A stretch of DNA of 64,000 bases from Dyella tabacisoli (lineage in GTDB: Bacteria; Pseudomonadota; Gammaproteobacteria; Xanthomonadales; Rhodanobacteraceae): assembly GCF_003350925.1 (NCBI RefSeq), contig NZ_KZ857175.1:367944-431943 (forward strand). Reading direction: 5' to 3'. Each line of letters opens with the position of its first letter. The first letter of the stretch is position 1. Positions 1 to 9,540 of this stretch are shown one piece after another. A program made the position numbers and the translations under genes. Below the pieces are notes generated by a model that saw only the letters and a list, made by a program, of their open reading frames with translations, made no database searches and had not been told where the DNA came from.

Positions 1-331
1 GCGTGATGAGCGTCCACGGGTTTGCGCTTGGCGTTGCCGCGCAAGTGGCGGCAACGGTGGTCGGCGCAGTTGCCGGCGCATCGTTACGGCGCAGCTTTTG
101 CAGATTCGCCAACGTGCGTTGACGCAGGCCATCGATACCCAGCGGCGCCAGCGATGCATGCAGCGTGTCGGCAACCGGCAGGGCGATGCTGCGCCATGGG
201 CCGATCTCCAGACGTTGCGCCCACACGCGCAAGCCGCCTGATTCAAACAAGGCAATGACCAGCACAAAGACGGACAGCAGCCAGCCCAGGCTGCGGCTCG
301 AATCGGTCAGGGGATGTCGTGGCTCGGTCAT
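1..331 (-). CDS. SGNH/GDSL hydrolase-like membrane protein, N-terminal part (cut by window edge)
   Basis: The frame is open from an ATG at 331 to the window edge and gives 110 residues. Residues 15-30 form one hydrophobic segment (WLLSVFVLVIALF), followed by a soluble region containing LEIGPWR and DTLHASLAPLGIDGLRQRT. The start lies 3 bases after the stop of the upstream MBOAT gene, so the two are co-transcribed. MBOAT acyltransferases are commonly paired with a membrane-anchored SGNH-type partner that completes O-acylation of a polysaccharide, and the N-terminal layout resembles DUF459-type proteins. The catalytic part lies outside the window, so the family call is an inference from partner and topology. 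Confidence 0.5.
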   Translation of the reverse strand, partial: MTEPRHPLTDSSRSLGWLLSVFVLVIALFESGGLRVWAQRLEIGPWRSIALPVADTLHASLAPLGIDGLRQRTLANLQKLRRNDAPATAPTTVAATCAATPSANPWTLIT

Positions 332-334
332 GGC

Positions 335-1750
335 TCAGAACTGAAAGTAGATAAACGGCGCGACGCCGCTGGGGCCAAGCAATTCGATAGCGAACAGCAC
401 CGTGGCAAACGCGGTGCCGCGCATCGGTGCCGACCATCGGCAAAACTCGCGCTCCAACGCATCGTGCCAACGCGCCGGTGCGTACTGCCCGGCCAGGCCG
501 AGCAAGAGCAGGGCCACCACACTGCCACCGGCCAAGGTCAATGGGCCACTCACGCTAAAGCGAGCGAAGACGTCCAGCGCCTGTTGCAACGATGGCGCAC
601 GAAAGAACACCCATGCCGCGCATACCGCGTGAAACAGCAGCAAGCGAGCGATCCAGCGCCACGCGATGGAGGTGCGTAGCCGGGTAAACCAGGGCAGCGC
701 GGCCCACAGGCGGTGCACCATCAAATAGCCGCCATGCAGGCCGCCCCAGATCACGAAAGTCCACGATGCGCCATGCCAGAGGCCGCCGAGCAGCATCGTT
801 ATCATCAAGTTGCGCGAGGTAAACCAGCGGCCGCCATGCGAACCGCCCAGTGGAATGTAAAGGTAATCGCGTAGCCAACTGGACAGCGAGATATGCCAGC
901 GGCGCCAGAAATCCTGTGGATCGGTGGCGGTGTAGGGGCGATTGAAGTTGTCGGGAAAACGGTAGCCGAGCAACAGCGCGCAGCCGATGGCGATGTCGGT
1001 ATAACCGGAGAAATCGCAATAAATCTGCACCGCATAGCCATACACCGCCAGCAGCATGTCCGGGCCGGCCAGCGCCTGCGGCGCGGCAAAGGCCGGGTCG
1101 ACCAGGGCGACGGCCAACTGGTTGGAGATGATGACCTTCTTGACCAGGCCGATCACGATCAACATCAGGCCGCGATTGACAAAGATCGCCTGCGGGTCGG
1201 GTGACTTCGCCAGTTGCGGAATGAAATCCGAGGCGCGCAGGATCGGGCCGGCGATAAGCTGTGGAAAAAACGCCACGTAAAGCAGGGCATCGGGAATGCG
1301 TACCGGTTCTTTCAGCTTCTCGCGATAGACATCGCCCAGCAGCGAAATGGCATGGAACACGAAGAACGAAATGCCCAGCGGCAATAGTGGGCTTTCCAGT
1401 TGAAGTGCCGGCGGCTTGCCGACATGGCGCCATAGCTCAAGCAGGTTTTGCAGCAAAAACCCGGTGTATTTGTAATAAACCAGCACAGCCAGGCAAACGA
1501 TAACGCCAAACACCAGCCATGCCTTGCGCACGACGGCCTGGGTGCTGCGTTGAATGCGTTGCGCCACCAGCCCGGCAAACAATGAAATGCCGAACAGCAA
1601 CGGCACATAGGCCCAGTTCCAAAAGCCGTAGAACACGTAACTGACCAGCAGCAGAAAGCCGTTATGCCAGGCCAGCCAACGCGTCAGCGGCCACGCAATG
1701 CCCAGCGTCAGCAGAAAGAACAGCGCGTATTCGACAGTAGGAAACAACAT
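335..1750 (-). CDS. MBOAT family O-acyltransferase (AlgI-like)
   Basis: This 471-residue polytopic membrane protein belongs to the membrane-bound O-acyltransferase family. The ATG at 1750 (MLFPTVEYALFF) fits the usual AlgI start; an in-frame extension further upstream adds non-conserved residues. Family landmarks include the PQLIAGPI segment, the YCDFSGYTDIAIG segment, FWRRWHISLSSWLRDYLYIPLGG, and GGLWHGASWTFVIWGGLHG with the catalytic histidine. AlgI-like proteins pass acetyl groups across the membrane to a partner that acetylates an exopolysaccharide. The gene directly downstream is the likely partner. No alginate genes are visible, so the polymer is unknown. Confidence 0.9.
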   Translation of the reverse strand: MLFPTVEYALFFLLTLGIAWPLTRWLAWHNGFLLLVSYVFYGFWNWAYVPLLFGISLFAGLVAQRIQRSTQAVVRKAWLVFGVIVCLAVLVYYKYTGFLLQNLLELWRHVGKPPALQLESPLLPLGISFFVFHAISLLGDVYREKLKEPVRIPDALLYVAFFPQLIAGPILRASDFIPQLAKSPDPQAIFVNRGLMLIVIGLVKKVIISNQLAVALVDPAFAAPQALAGPDMLLAVYGYAVQIYCDFSGYTDIAIGCALLLGYRFPDNFNRPYTATDPQDFWRRWHISLSSWLRDYLYIPLGGSHGGRWFTSRNLMITMLLGGLWHGASWTFVIWGGLHGGYLMVHRLWAALPWFTRLRTSIAWRWIARLLLFHAVCAAWVFFRAPSLQQALDVFARFSVSGPLTLAGGSVVALLLLGLAGQYAPARWHDALEREFCRWSAPMRGTAFATVLFAIELLGPSGVAPFIYFQF

Positions 1751-2008
1751 GGCGTGCCTAAAGCCTGTTCGCGCAACAGCCGCTGCCCCATGCACATGGC
1801 TGCGCATGGTGGGCACACGGTCGATAACGCATGGGTTGTGTTGCCGAGTTGGATATCCGTTTCACGTAGAGCGGCTTCCTTGCCTGAGTTTTGTAGCTCC
1901 CCCCGGTGCCATGGATGCCATGACACAGGCCTACACATGCTAGCGGGAAAATCTGGCGAGATGGGGACGCTGCGCTGTCGCAATCATGGCCTTTCCGCGT
2001 TGCCGCCC

Positions 2009-2027
2009 CTTCTCTCAGCGAGAGAAG
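2009..2027. terminator. hairpin downstream of purH
   Basis: CTTCTCTC and GAGAGAAG form a perfect 8-bp stem with a 3-base loop, 19 bases beyond the purH stop. No T-run follows on the minus strand, so it is only a weak candidate terminator or RNA-stabilising hairpin. Confidence 0.3.
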
Positions 2028-2045
2028 ATGCGGCTGGTCCAGCCT

Positions 2046-3635
2046 TTAGTGGCGGAAATGGCGCACGCCGGTAAACACCATCGCCATATCGTGCTCGTCG
2101 GCGGCAGCGATCACTTCGCCGTCGCGCATCGAGCCGCCGGGTTGGATCACCGCGCGGATGCCGGCAGCGGCAGCGGCGTCGATACCGTCACGGAAGGGGA
2201 AAAAGGCATCCGAGGCCATCGCGCTGCCCGGTACGACCAGGCTGGCTTCCTCGGCTTTGAGGCCGGCGATTTTTGCGCTGACCACGCGGCTCATCTGGCC
2301 GGCGCCGACACCGATGGTGCGGCCATCTTTGGCGTAGACGATCGCGTTGGATTTGACGAACTTGGCCACCTGCCAGGCAAAGAACAAATCATCCAATTCT
2401 TGCGCGCTGGGCTGGCGCTTGCTCACCACTTTGAGTTCGCTGCGCTCGACCATGCGAAGGTCGGCCGTCTGAATCAGCAGGCCCGAGCCCACGCGCTTGG
2501 TATCGTGGCTGTTGTGGCCGTCACCGGGCGGAATCTCCAGCACGCGCACATTCGCCTTCGCGGCAGCGGCGTCGATCGCGCCTTGCTCCACCGCCGGTGC
2601 GATCAGCACCTCGACGAACTGACGTTTCAAGATCACCTGCGCCGTAGCCGCGTCCAGCGGGCGGTTGAACGCGATGATGCCGCCGAACGCGGACGTTGGG
2701 TCGGTAGCGTAGGCAAGCTCATAGGCCGCCAGCGGATCGGCCGCGACAGCCACGCCGCAAGGGTTGGCGTGTTTGACGATGACGCAGGCCGGCACATCGA
2801 ACTGGCGCACGCATTCCCAGGCGGCATCGGCGTCGGCGATATTGTTGTACGACAGCTCCTTGCCCTGTAGCTGGCGGAAGGTCGCCAGCGTGCCTGCGGC
2901 CGGATACAGGTCGCGGTAAAACGCGCCTTGCTGGTGCGGATTTTCGCCGTAGCGTAGATCCATCATTTTTACAAAGCGGCCGTTGGCTTGCCCAGGGAAT
3001 GCGGCGTGGCCGGCGATGGCGTCATGGCTGTCGTTGAGCTGCAGGCCAGAGAGGTAGTCGCTGATCGCACCGTCGTAATTGGATACGCGATTGAACGCGG
3101 CGACGGCGAGCCCGAAGCGCGTGGCGCGGCTGAGGCCGCCGTGCTGTTCGATTTCGGCGAGTGCATTGGCGTATTGGTCGGGCGAGGTCAGCACACCGAC
3201 ATCGTTCCAATTTTTCGCTGCCGAGCGCAGCATCGCCGGGCCGCCGATATCGATGTTTTCGATGGCGTCTTCCAGCGTGCAGCCGGGCTTGGCGACGGTG
3301 CTCTCGAACGGATACAGATTCAACACCAGCAGATCGATCGGTGCGATATCCAGTTCGGCCATGACGGCAGCGTCGGTGCCGCGCCGGCCGAGCAGGCCGC
3401 CATGGACTTTCGGATGCAGGGTTTTGACGCGGCCGTCCATGATTTCGGGAAAGCCGGTGACGTCGCTGACGTCTTTCACCGCAATCCCCGCTTCGCGCAA
3501 GGCCTTGGCACTGCCGCCGGTGGAAAGCAGCTCCACGCCCGCCGCGGCTAGCCGTTGACCCAGGTCAATCAATCCGGTCTTGTCCGAAACGCTAAGCAAG
3601 GCGCGACGGATGGGCGTGACAGCAGGTGCGGACAT
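2046..3635 (-). CDS. purH: Bifunctional AICAR transformylase / IMP cyclohydrolase
   Basis: This 529-residue protein catalyses the last two steps of de novo IMP synthesis. The N-terminal MGS-like IMP cyclohydrolase domain begins [13 protein letters not shown] and includes [13 protein letters not shown] and [16 protein letters not shown]. The AICAR transformylase domain follows, with [24 protein letters not shown] and the C-terminal [11 protein letters not shown] and IQPGGSMRD segments. I place the start at 3635 (MSAPAVTP) because a GGAAG motif sits 6 bases upstream and a TATAAT lies just beyond it. The longer in-frame extension reads through GGGGAAC repeats and is not real. It follows fis on the same strand, separated by 255 bp with its own candidate promoter. 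purD is not adjacent. Confidence 0.97.
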   Translation of the reverse strand: MSAPAVTPIRRALLSVSDKTGLIDLGQRLAAAGVELLSTGGSAKALREAGIAVKDVSDVTGFPEIMDGRVKTLHPKVHGGLLGRRGTDAAVMAELDIAPIDLLVLNLYPFESTVAKPGCTLEDAIENIDIGGPAMLRSAAKNWNDVGVLTSPDQYANALAEIEQHGGLSRATRFGLAVAAFNRVSNYDGAISDYLSGLQLNDSHDAIAGHAAFPGQANGRFVKMMDLRYGENPHQQGAFYRDLYPAAGTLATFRQLQGKELSYNNIADADAAWECVRQFDVPACVIVKHANPCGVAVAADPLAAYELAYATDPTSAFGGIIAFNRPLDAATAQVILKRQFVEVLIAPAVEQGAIDAAAAKANVRVLEIPPGDGHNSHDTKRVGSGLLIQTADLRMVERSELKVVSKRQPSAQELDDLFFAWQVAKFVKSNAIVYAKDGRTIGVGAGQMSRVVSAKIAGLKAEEASLVVPGSAMASDAFFPFRDGIDAAAAAGIRAVIQPGGSMRDGEVIAAADEHDMAMVFTGVRHFRH

Positions 3636-3663
3636 GACGGCTTCCAGAACGGGAAAGCCGAGC

Positions 3664-3669
3664 ATTATA
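3664..3669 (-). promoter_or_regulatory. Candidate -10 box of purH
   Basis: A perfect TATAAT on the minus strand lies 29 bp upstream of the chosen purH start. The corresponding -35 region falls in G-rich repeat DNA and shows no good match to TTGACA, so the call rests on the -10 alone. Confidence 0.35.
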
Positions 3670-3683
3670 GCGGGGGGGAAGAG

Positions 3684-3732
3684 CGGGGAACGGGGAACAG
3701 GGAACGGGGAACAGGGAACAGGGAACAGGGAA
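3684..3732. repeat. Tandem GGGAAC(A/G) repeats, arm 1
   Basis: About seven imperfect copies of the heptamer GGGGAAC/AGGGAAC stand in tandem between purH and fis. A second array in opposite orientation lies 112 bp away, so the two can pair as a long imperfect stem. A third copy is at the right end of the window. The unit is too short and has no spacers, so it is not CRISPR. Confidence 0.85.
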
Positions 3733-3771
3733 TGTGTGGCGGCGATAGGGGCTGGGGTAGCTCGAACTATC

Positions 3772-3815
3772 AACGCAGAGAGCGGTTGTTAGAGACGCAA
3801 CGCAGAGAACGGTTG
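3772..3815. repeat. 17-bp direct repeat pair
   Basis: AACGCAGAGAGCGGTTG (3772-3788) recurs as AACGCAGAGAACGGTTG (3799-3815) with one mismatch. The pair sits between the two heptamer arrays, in the leader between fis and purH. Confidence 0.6.
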
Positions 3816-3844
3816 ATAAAGACGGTTGGGTGGCGATGCTTTTG

Positions 3845-3889
3845 CCGTTCCCCGTTCCCCGTTCCCCGTTCCCCGTTCCCCGTTCCCCG
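3845..3889. repeat. Tandem CGTTCCC(C) repeats, arm 2
   Basis: Six copies of CGTTCCC lie 1 base after the fis stop and are the inverted counterpart of the array at 3684-3732. A transcript crossing both arrays could fold into a long hairpin that might attenuate fis-purH read-through. Confidence 0.85.
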
Positions 3890-3890
3890 C

Positions 3891-4172
3891 TTACAGCAAC
3901 CCGTGCTGAGCCAGTTTCTTGCGCAGGGTGGCACGGTTGATGCCAAGCACGGCGGCGGCGCGGCTCTGGTTGCCGTCATGAAACGCCAGCACCTCGCGCA
4001 GCAAGGGGCCTTCGACTTCGCGAATCACCAGCGCATGCAGGCCTTCGTCGCACTCGGTGTCGCCGATATCGGCGAGATAACGGCGGACGGTGCGGCTAAC
4101 GCATTCGCTCAGTGCGCTCTGCGACGAGGACTCTTTTACAGCCTCGGTGGCAGGCAGTCTCACGGCGTTCAC
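3891..4172 (-). CDS. fis: Fis-family DNA-binding protein
   Basis: This 93-residue protein has the Fis C-terminal helix-turn-helix GNQSRAAAVLGINRATLRKKLAQHGLL. The preceding VEGPLLREVLAFHDG matches the helix that packs against it. Fis is a nucleoid-associated protein that bends DNA and tunes rRNA and recombination functions. The likely start is the GTG at 4172, with AGAGGG about 8 bases upstream; a TTG two codons earlier is possible. In gammaproteobacteria fis often follows dusB, whereas here it follows a DUF3426 zinc-ribbon gene and prmA and precedes purH, an arrangement I associate with Xanthomonadales. Confidence 0.93.
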   Translation of the reverse strand: MNAVRLPATEAVKESSSQSALSECVSRTVRRYLADIGDTECDEGLHALVIREVEGPLLREVLAFHDGNQSRAAAVLGINRATLRKKLAQHGLL

Positions 4173-4361
4173 AGGCAATCCCTCTCACTACAGACGCAGC
4201 AACTACATTGGTCGCGGCATGGGTTATGGCAGATACCGCGGGCGGCGGCTCGCATGGAACGCCGGGTGCAGCATAAGACGAAGGGACCGAGTTTACCCGC
4301 GCTCACCGAGAAATTTAAGTGGCTTGACTAATCCAATTCCATGTCTGCTGGAAACCGGACG

Positions 4362-5135
4362 CTATTCAAAACCGAATTCGAAGTCGACGGCTTTGTCACT
4401 GGGGTCTTCGACCTCGAACACCAGCGCCGTACTGGCACCAGGCGGCAGGCCTTGTTGCTGCGTGAAACTATCGCCCAGGTACTCCGGTGGATGCAGTCGA
4501 CGCATTGCAAGGCGTTTGCCATTCACGTCAGACAAGGTGATCGTGACCATCGGATAAGGCTGGGCAAAGGCCGCGTCGTTGCGCACCGTCGCGCTGATAA
4601 GCAAGGCGTGAGGTACCGATGGGTGTGCTTGCACATCGCGCGCCAACAGTCGCAATTGCCGCACATCCTGCACCAGCGGCAACTGGCAGCCGAGGCCGGC
4701 GCAGGCTTGTCGCAGCCACTCGCCGACCGTGGGGTCGACAATCAGCAGCTCGCGTTTGGCCCAGCCGATTTGCAAGCTCAGTGCCAACAACAACGTGATG
4801 CATGCGGTGATCCACGGCCAGCGGCGACCCGTGCGCACACGCGCCGGACGAGCAAAGCGTGGCGAGAACGACGGGGCCGTGGGCTTCGTTTCCTCCACGA
4901 CGGCCAAGGGCTCTAAGTGCGGGCGATAAACCGCCAGCTCCACCAGCGGCGCCTGCTTGGAAGGCGTCCGCGACGGCAACGACTGAAACGGCTCGGGCGG
5001 CAGTTGACCGGTAAGGCTGGTCAGTGCATCGAACTCGATATGGCAATGCCCGCACACGACGTGCCCGCGCGCCTGCGCAAGTGTCTGCGCATCGAGCGAG
5101 AACACGGTAAGGCAGTCGGGGCATTGGGAGTACAT
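4362..5135 (-). CDS. Zinc-ribbon DUF3426 membrane protein
   Basis: This 257-residue protein starts MYSQCPDCLTVFSL and has the second half of a CXXC-CXXC ribbon (VVCGHCHIEFDAL), the MJ0042-type zinc finger. A single transmembrane helix follows around residues 125-145 (WPWITACITLLLALSLQIGW). The C-terminal extracytoplasmic DUF3426 domain contains the LLISATVRNDAAFAQPYPMV and LPPGASTALVFEVEDP segments. Such proteins are conserved between prmA and fis in related genomes but have no firmly assigned function. Probably co-transcribed with prmA (80-bp gap). Confidence 0.85.
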   Translation of the reverse strand: MYSQCPDCLTVFSLDAQTLAQARGHVVCGHCHIEFDALTSLTGQLPPEPFQSLPSRTPSKQAPLVELAVYRPHLEPLAVVEETKPTAPSFSPRFARPARVRTGRRWPWITACITLLLALSLQIGWAKRELLIVDPTVGEWLRQACAGLGCQLPLVQDVRQLRLLARDVQAHPSVPHALLISATVRNDAAFAQPYPMVTITLSDVNGKRLAMRRLHPPEYLGDSFTQQQGLPPGASTALVFEVEDPSDKAVDFEFGFE

Positions 5136-5215
5136 GGGTTAAGAATGCTCTGTATCTGCAAAAGGGGACAGAGTAAAAGGTGGCGTGCCTTGACGATGCG
5201 TCACACGCTTCATTT

Positions 5216-6118
5216 TTACACCGTCTTGCGGCGACCGCTGATACGCACCCAGTCTTCACGGGTATCGACGCGCAGTTCCTCGAACCATTCGCCATAGCGC
5301 TGCAGCAGCTCATCTTGCTGGCCTTGCAAGATACCGGAGATGGCGAATGGCGCGCCCGGTTGCGCGGCGGCGGCAAAGGTCGGCGCCAGTTCGCCCAGTG
5401 GGCCGGCCAGGATATTGGCCATAAAGACCTCGGCCGGCTCGGCCTCGTGATCTTCGGGCAGAAATAGCGACAACCGGTCGGCCACGCCGTTGCGTTCGGC
5501 GTTATCGGCCGAGGCGATCAATGCCTGCGGGTCGTTGTCGACGCCGACCGCGTTGGCCACGCCGAGCTTGAGTGCGGCAATGGCGAGAATGCCCGAGCCG
5601 CAGCCGTAATCAATCAATGTTTTGCCGACGAGGTCCAGGCCATCCAGCCATTCAAGACACAGCGCCGTGGTGGGGTGTGTGCCGCTGCCAAAGGCGAGGC
5701 CGGGATCGAGTCGCACGACAACAGTGTCGTCGTCAGTCGGTGGCTCGATATTCCATGGATAAATCCACAAGCGCCGGCCAAACGGCATCGGCTTGAATTG
5801 ATCCATCCAGGCACGCTCCCAGTCCTGGTCAGCAACGTCGTGGAACAGCATCTGGTCCGGCTCCAGCCATGGCAGCAGCTCGGCCAGCGCTTCGCTGAGA
5901 CCGCGACGGTCGCAGCCGGCGTCGAACAACGCATTCAAGGTAATTGTCGGCCATAGCGGCAGCTCGCCTACGCCCGGTTCGAAAATAGCCTGCTCGTCCG
6001 GCGTTTCCGCATCGGCATCCTGCAAGGTGATCGATAGTGCGCCCAGATCATCCAGCGCTTCTTCCACGCGTGGCTGCTGCTCGGCGCGGACGGTGAGGGA
6101 GAGTTCGAGCCAGGGCAT
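5216..6118 (-). CDS. prmA: Ribosomal protein L11 methyltransferase
   Basis: This 300-residue SAM-dependent methyltransferase trimethylates ribosomal protein L11. The N-terminal domain opens MPWLELSLTVRAEQQPRVEEALDDLGALS. The catalytic domain has LDPGLAFGSGTHPTTALCLEWLD, the SAM-binding motif LIDYGCGSGILAIAALKLG, and the NPPY-equivalent FMANILAGPLGELAP. Length and motif order are standard. It lies between a hypothetical gene and the DUF3426 gene on the same strand. Confidence 0.97.
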   Translation of the reverse strand: MPWLELSLTVRAEQQPRVEEALDDLGALSITLQDADAETPDEQAIFEPGVGELPLWPTITLNALFDAGCDRRGLSEALAELLPWLEPDQMLFHDVADQDWERAWMDQFKPMPFGRRLWIYPWNIEPPTDDDTVVVRLDPGLAFGSGTHPTTALCLEWLDGLDLVGKTLIDYGCGSGILAIAALKLGVANAVGVDNDPQALIASADNAERNGVADRLSLFLPEDHEAEPAEVFMANILAGPLGELAPTFAAAAQPGAPFAISGILQGQQDELLQRYGEWFEELRVDTREDWVRISGRRKTV

Positions 6119-6196
6119 GTGCGAAGGGTCCGACGGAAAGCGGCCATTGTCGCCGATTGGCCCTTGCTAAGGGATGCTCTGATCGACGGCGTGGCG

Positions 6197-6853
6197 CTAC
6201 AGCCAGGCCAGGGCGCGGTAGGTCGTGCGCCGCAGCGATAGCGACAACGCGGCAAAAGCACGCTCGATCCGCGCGCATTGCTGCGGATCGATGCGTTCGC
6301 CCAATACCAGCGGGAGTTGGCGGCAGCGCGCGAGTGCTTCGGCGATAGGGATGTCGAGCAAGCTGGCGGTAGCGCGCGCGGCATCGCCGACCCGCTCGGC
6401 CGGGCACTCGGCAAGTTGCAGATCGAATTCGGTGGACAGGCCGCGAGCTATGCCGGGTAGCGCCGGGGCATCGCCGGTGCCGGCATGGAAATCGCCGAGA
6501 TCGCGAAACGCATCCTGACGGTGATAGTGCTCAAGCGCCGCCGCGTAGTCGTCGAGTTGCGATAGCGGTTGTTGCCGTTTTTGCACGATCAATACATCGG
6601 CGAAAGTGGCCGCTTCGAGGTAGTGATGCAGATCGCGTTCGGCCGCAAAGAGGGGCAGCGATTCGCCGTTTTCATCGACCAGCAGATCTTCTTCGTCCTC
6701 GGCGCTGGATAGATAAAAGCGCTGACGGATCAGGGCGTCGCCCTTGTTGACATAGACCCAGGCGTAGCGATCCCAGACATCGCCGTCGTCGCAACTGGCG
6801 GCGATGGCTTCAATGGTTTCTTGCAGGCTCAGCAGGGTGTGTGCGTCGGACAT
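6197..6853 (-). CDS. Hypothetical acidic protein between accC and prmA
   Basis: This 218-residue acidic protein starts MSDAHTLLSLQETIEAIAASCDDGDVW. AAGGAAG lies 8 bases upstream of the ATG at 6853, which supports this start over a longer frame. There is no signal peptide or membrane segment. The C-terminal half is Ala/Leu-rich and helical (AARATASLLDIPIAEALARCRQLPLVLGERI). I do not recognise a domain. Its place in the accBC-prmA run suggests a conserved gene of the lineage, but no function can be assigned. Confidence 0.75.
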   Translation of the reverse strand: MSDAHTLLSLQETIEAIAASCDDGDVWDRYAWVYVNKGDALIRQRFYLSSAEDEEDLLVDENGESLPLFAAERDLHHYLEAATFADVLIVQKRQQPLSQLDDYAAALEHYHRQDAFRDLGDFHAGTGDAPALPGIARGLSTEFDLQLAECPAERVGDAARATASLLDIPIAEALARCRQLPLVLGERIDPQQCARIERAFAALSLSLRRTTYRALAWL

Positions 6854-6980
6854 GGCGGAGCTTCCTTGCGAAGCAGATGGCCTTTCGTGGCTTTGTAAGA
6901 AAAGCTGGGGCGCCGCTTCGCACACCCCAGCCTACTCCGTCTTTTCGAGCCGCGTAACGCGCGACTTCAACCCTCGGCGT

Positions 6981-8351
6981 TTATACGGCGGGGTGTTGTT
7001 CTTTCTGCTCGGCCATGCGCTTTTCCAGGTAGTGGATGTTCTGTCCACCTTGCTGGAAACCGACATCGGCCATGATGCGTTGCTGCAACGGGATATTGCA
7101 TTTCACCCCTTCGATCACCGTCTCGGCCAACGCCAGGCGCATGCGTGCGATCGCGGTTTCGCGGTCAGGGCCGTGCACGATCAACTTGCCGATCATCGAG
7201 TCGTAGTTCGGCGGAATGCGATAGCCGTCATACAAATGGGTGTCTACACGTACACCGGGGCCGCCCGGCGCTTCAAAGCGCTTCACCGTGCCGGGGCTCG
7301 GCATAAAGGTGTCGGGATCTTCGGCGTTGATGCGGCATTCGATGGCGTGACCGCGCAGCACGATGTCCTCCTGCCTGATCGAGAGCTTCTCGCCACCGGC
7401 GATCAACAACTGCTCGCGGACCAGGTCGATACCGGTAATCAGCTCGGTCACCGGGTGCTCCACCTGGATACGGGTGTTCATCTCGATGAAGTAGAACTGG
7501 CCGTTCTCGAACAGGAACTCAAAGGTGCCGGCGCCGCGATAACCGATACGCAGGCAGGCCTCGACGCAGACTTTGCCAATGGCGGCACGCTGCTCGGGCG
7601 AGATGCCCGGTGCCGGTGCTTCTTCGACCACCTTCTGATGACGCCGCTGCATGGAGCAGTCGCGTTCGCCCAGATGGATGGCGCTGCCCTGGCCGTCGGC
7701 CAGTACCTGGATTTCCACGTGACGCGGGTTCTCCAGAAACTTTTCCATGTACACCTGATCGTTGCCGAAGGCCGCCTTGGCCTCCTGCTTGGTCATGGTG
7801 ACGGCATTGCCCAGATGCGCCTCGGTGCGCACAACGCGCATGCCGCGACCGCCGCCGCCGCCGGAGGCCTTGATGATGACCGGGTAGCCGATGTCGCGAG
7901 CGATGCGGATGTTTTCATCCACGTTCTCGCCGAGCGGGCCACCGGAGCCGGGCACGCACGGCACGCCGGCGGCCTTCATGGCGCGGATCGCTTCGACCTT
8001 GTCGCCCATCAGGCGAATCACCTCGGCGGTGGGGCCGATGAAGATAAAGCCGGATTGCTCCACCTGCTCGGCGAAGTCGGCGCGCTCGGAAAGAAAACCG
8101 TAGCCGGGGTGGATCGCCTGGGCGTCGGTGATTTCCGCCGCGGCGATAATGCGCGGGATATTCAGATAGCTGTCGACGGAAGGGCCGGGGCCGATGCACA
8201 CCGACTCGTCGGCCAGGCCGACGTGCTTCAGGTTACGGTCCACGGTGGAGTGCACCGCCACGGTCTTGATACCCAGACTGTGGCAGGCACGCAGCACCCG
8301 CAGGGCGATTTCGCCGCGGTTGGCGATGACGACTTTCTCAAGCTTAGGCAT
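6981..8351 (-). CDS. accC: Acetyl-CoA carboxylase, biotin carboxylase subunit
   Basis: This 456-residue ATP-grasp enzyme carboxylates biotin on AccB using ATP and bicarbonate, the first step of fatty-acid synthesis. It starts [22 protein letters not shown], then [16 protein letters not shown], the glycine-rich ATP loop [30 protein letters not shown], and the catalytic [14 protein letters not shown]. The ATG at 8351 gives the canonical N-terminus; a TTG upstream overlaps the accB stop and is less likely. accB lies 13 bp upstream on the same strand. Confidence 0.98.
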   Translation of the reverse strand: MPKLEKVVIANRGEIALRVLRACHSLGIKTVAVHSTVDRNLKHVGLADESVCIGPGPSVDSYLNIPRIIAAAEITDAQAIHPGYGFLSERADFAEQVEQSGFIFIGPTAEVIRLMGDKVEAIRAMKAAGVPCVPGSGGPLGENVDENIRIARDIGYPVIIKASGGGGGRGMRVVRTEAHLGNAVTMTKQEAKAAFGNDQVYMEKFLENPRHVEIQVLADGQGSAIHLGERDCSMQRRHQKVVEEAPAPGISPEQRAAIGKVCVEACLRIGYRGAGTFEFLFENGQFYFIEMNTRIQVEHPVTELITGIDLVREQLLIAGGEKLSIRQEDIVLRGHAIECRINAEDPDTFMPSPGTVKRFEAPGGPGVRVDTHLYDGYRIPPNYDSMIGKLIVHGPDRETAIARMRLALAETVIEGVKCNIPLQQRIMADVGFQQGGQNIHYLEKRMAEQKEQHPAV

Positions 8352-8364
8352 GGTCGTGGGCGGC

Positions 8365-8826
8365 TCAGGCAATCACGAACATGGGTTCGTCAAATTCCAC
8401 CGGCTGGCCGTTTTCGACCAGGATGGCTTGCACTGTACCGGCCACATCGGCCTCGATCTGGTTGAACATCTTCATCGCTTCGATGATGCCCAGCGTCTCG
8501 CCGGCTTTCACCTGCTGGCCGATCTTGACGAAGGCCGCCGCGCCCGGTGTGGACGAGGCATAGAAGGTGCCGACCATCGGTGCCTTCACCACGTGGCCCT
8601 CGGGCAATGCTTTGGCGGCCGGCGCTGCCGGTTCGGCCGGCGCTGCGGCGATGGAGGCGGCGACCGGGGCCGGTGCGGCCACTGGAGCCGGGGCCGGTGC
8701 CATGGCGGCCATGCCCTTGGGGATACGCGACAGGCGGACGACTTCCTCGCCCTCCTTGATCTCCAGTTCGGCGAGGTTGGATTCTTCGAGCAGGTCGATC
8801 AGTTTTTTGATCTTGCGCAGGTCCAT
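8365..8826 (-). CDS. accB: Acetyl-CoA carboxylase, biotin carboxyl carrier protein
   Basis: This 153-residue carrier has an N-terminal domain ([28 protein letters not shown]), a central Ala/Pro-rich linker of about 45 residues, and a C-terminal biotinyl domain. The biotinylation site is the lysine of [12 protein letters not shown], with the flanking [18 protein letters not shown] thumb-type segment. It forms an operon with accC and probably with aroQ upstream, the common arrangement in gammaproteobacteria. Confidence 0.98.
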   Translation of the reverse strand: MDLRKIKKLIDLLEESNLAELEIKEGEEVVRLSRIPKGMAAMAPAPAPVAAPAPVAASIAAAPAEPAAPAAKALPEGHVVKAPMVGTFYASSTPGAAAFVKIGQQVKAGETLGIIEAMKMFNQIEADVAGTVQAILVENGQPVEFDEPMFVIA

Positions 8827-8910
8827 TCGGTCAAACCTTCTATGTTCGTTGCTGCCGCCGTAGCGGCCGGAGTGGATGAAGTGGCCCGGTATGGGAGCGG
8901 CCAGAATGAA

Positions 8911-9369
8911 TTAGGGGGAGGTCGGGGCAGGCCGGTCCAACCGGGCGATGGCGGCTTCCAGCGCGAGCCGGTAGCTGTCGGGGCCAAAGCCGCAGATCAC
9001 CCCGACCGCGATATCGGCCAGGTACGAGTGCCGGCGAAACGGTTCGCGCGCATGCACGTTGGACAAATGCACCTCGATAAACGGTATCGCCACCGCCGCC
9101 AGGGCATCGCGCAAGGCAATGCTGGTATGGGTGAAGGCGCCCGGATTGAACAGAATGATGGCGGTCTGCTCGTCGCGCGCCTGGTGAATGCGCCCGATCA
9201 GCTCATGCTCGGCATTGGACTGAAACCAGTCCAGCTCATGACCGGCGGCTTGGGTCTGGGCGACCAGGGCGGTATTGATGTCGGCCAGGGTCTGGCGACC
9301 ATAAATACTCGGTTCGCGAACGCCCAGCAGGTTGAGATTGGGTCCGTGCAGGACCAGGATCTTTGCCAC
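8911..9369 (-). CDS. aroQ: Type II 3-dehydroquinate dehydratase
   Basis: This 152-residue shikimate-pathway enzyme dehydrates 3-dehydroquinate. The N-terminus [23 protein letters not shown] contains the Asn and the catalytic Tyr of the family. Later landmarks are [51 protein letters not shown] and [16 protein letters not shown] choose the GTG at 9369, preceded by AGGA about 7 bases upstream, because residues beyond it are not conserved. accB follows 84 bp downstream. Confidence 0.96.
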   Translation of the reverse strand: MAKILVLHGPNLNLLGVREPSIYGRQTLADINTALVAQTQAAGHELDWFQSNAEHELIGRIHQARDEQTAIILFNPGAFTHTSIALRDALAAVAIPFIEVHLSNVHAREPFRRHSYLADIAVGVICGFGPDSYRLALEAAIARLDRPAPTSP

Positions 9370-9436
9370 ACCGCATCCTGTCAGCTTCCGGCGAGTCCGG
9401 AACGGGCGGAGTGTGCGCGCACTCGGGGATGTTGTC

Positions 9437-9466
9437 CAGTTCGGCGCAGTTCGGCGCAGTTCGGCG
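9437..9466. repeat. Three tandem copies of a 10-bp unit
   Basis: CAGTTCGGCG is repeated three times without spacers, 68 bp upstream of aroQ. It lies in non-coding sequence between the TlpA-like gene and aroQ. Confidence 0.8.
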
Positions 9467-9540
9467 GAGAAGTGGGGTGGCAACCGTGCGTCAGCGTATG
9501 TCAGGGTGGCGTCGGGGCGGTTTCGTAGCGCGATGCACAG

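Noticed and set aside
3684..3889. Possible CRISPR array
   Set aside because: Units are 7 bp, contiguous, without spacers, and no cas genes are near.
6804..9528. Plus-strand frames of 553 and 444 codons opposite accC, accB and aroQ
   Set aside because: They lie entirely opposite recognised conserved enzymes and have low-complexity His/Asp/Gly composition typical of GC-rich shadows.
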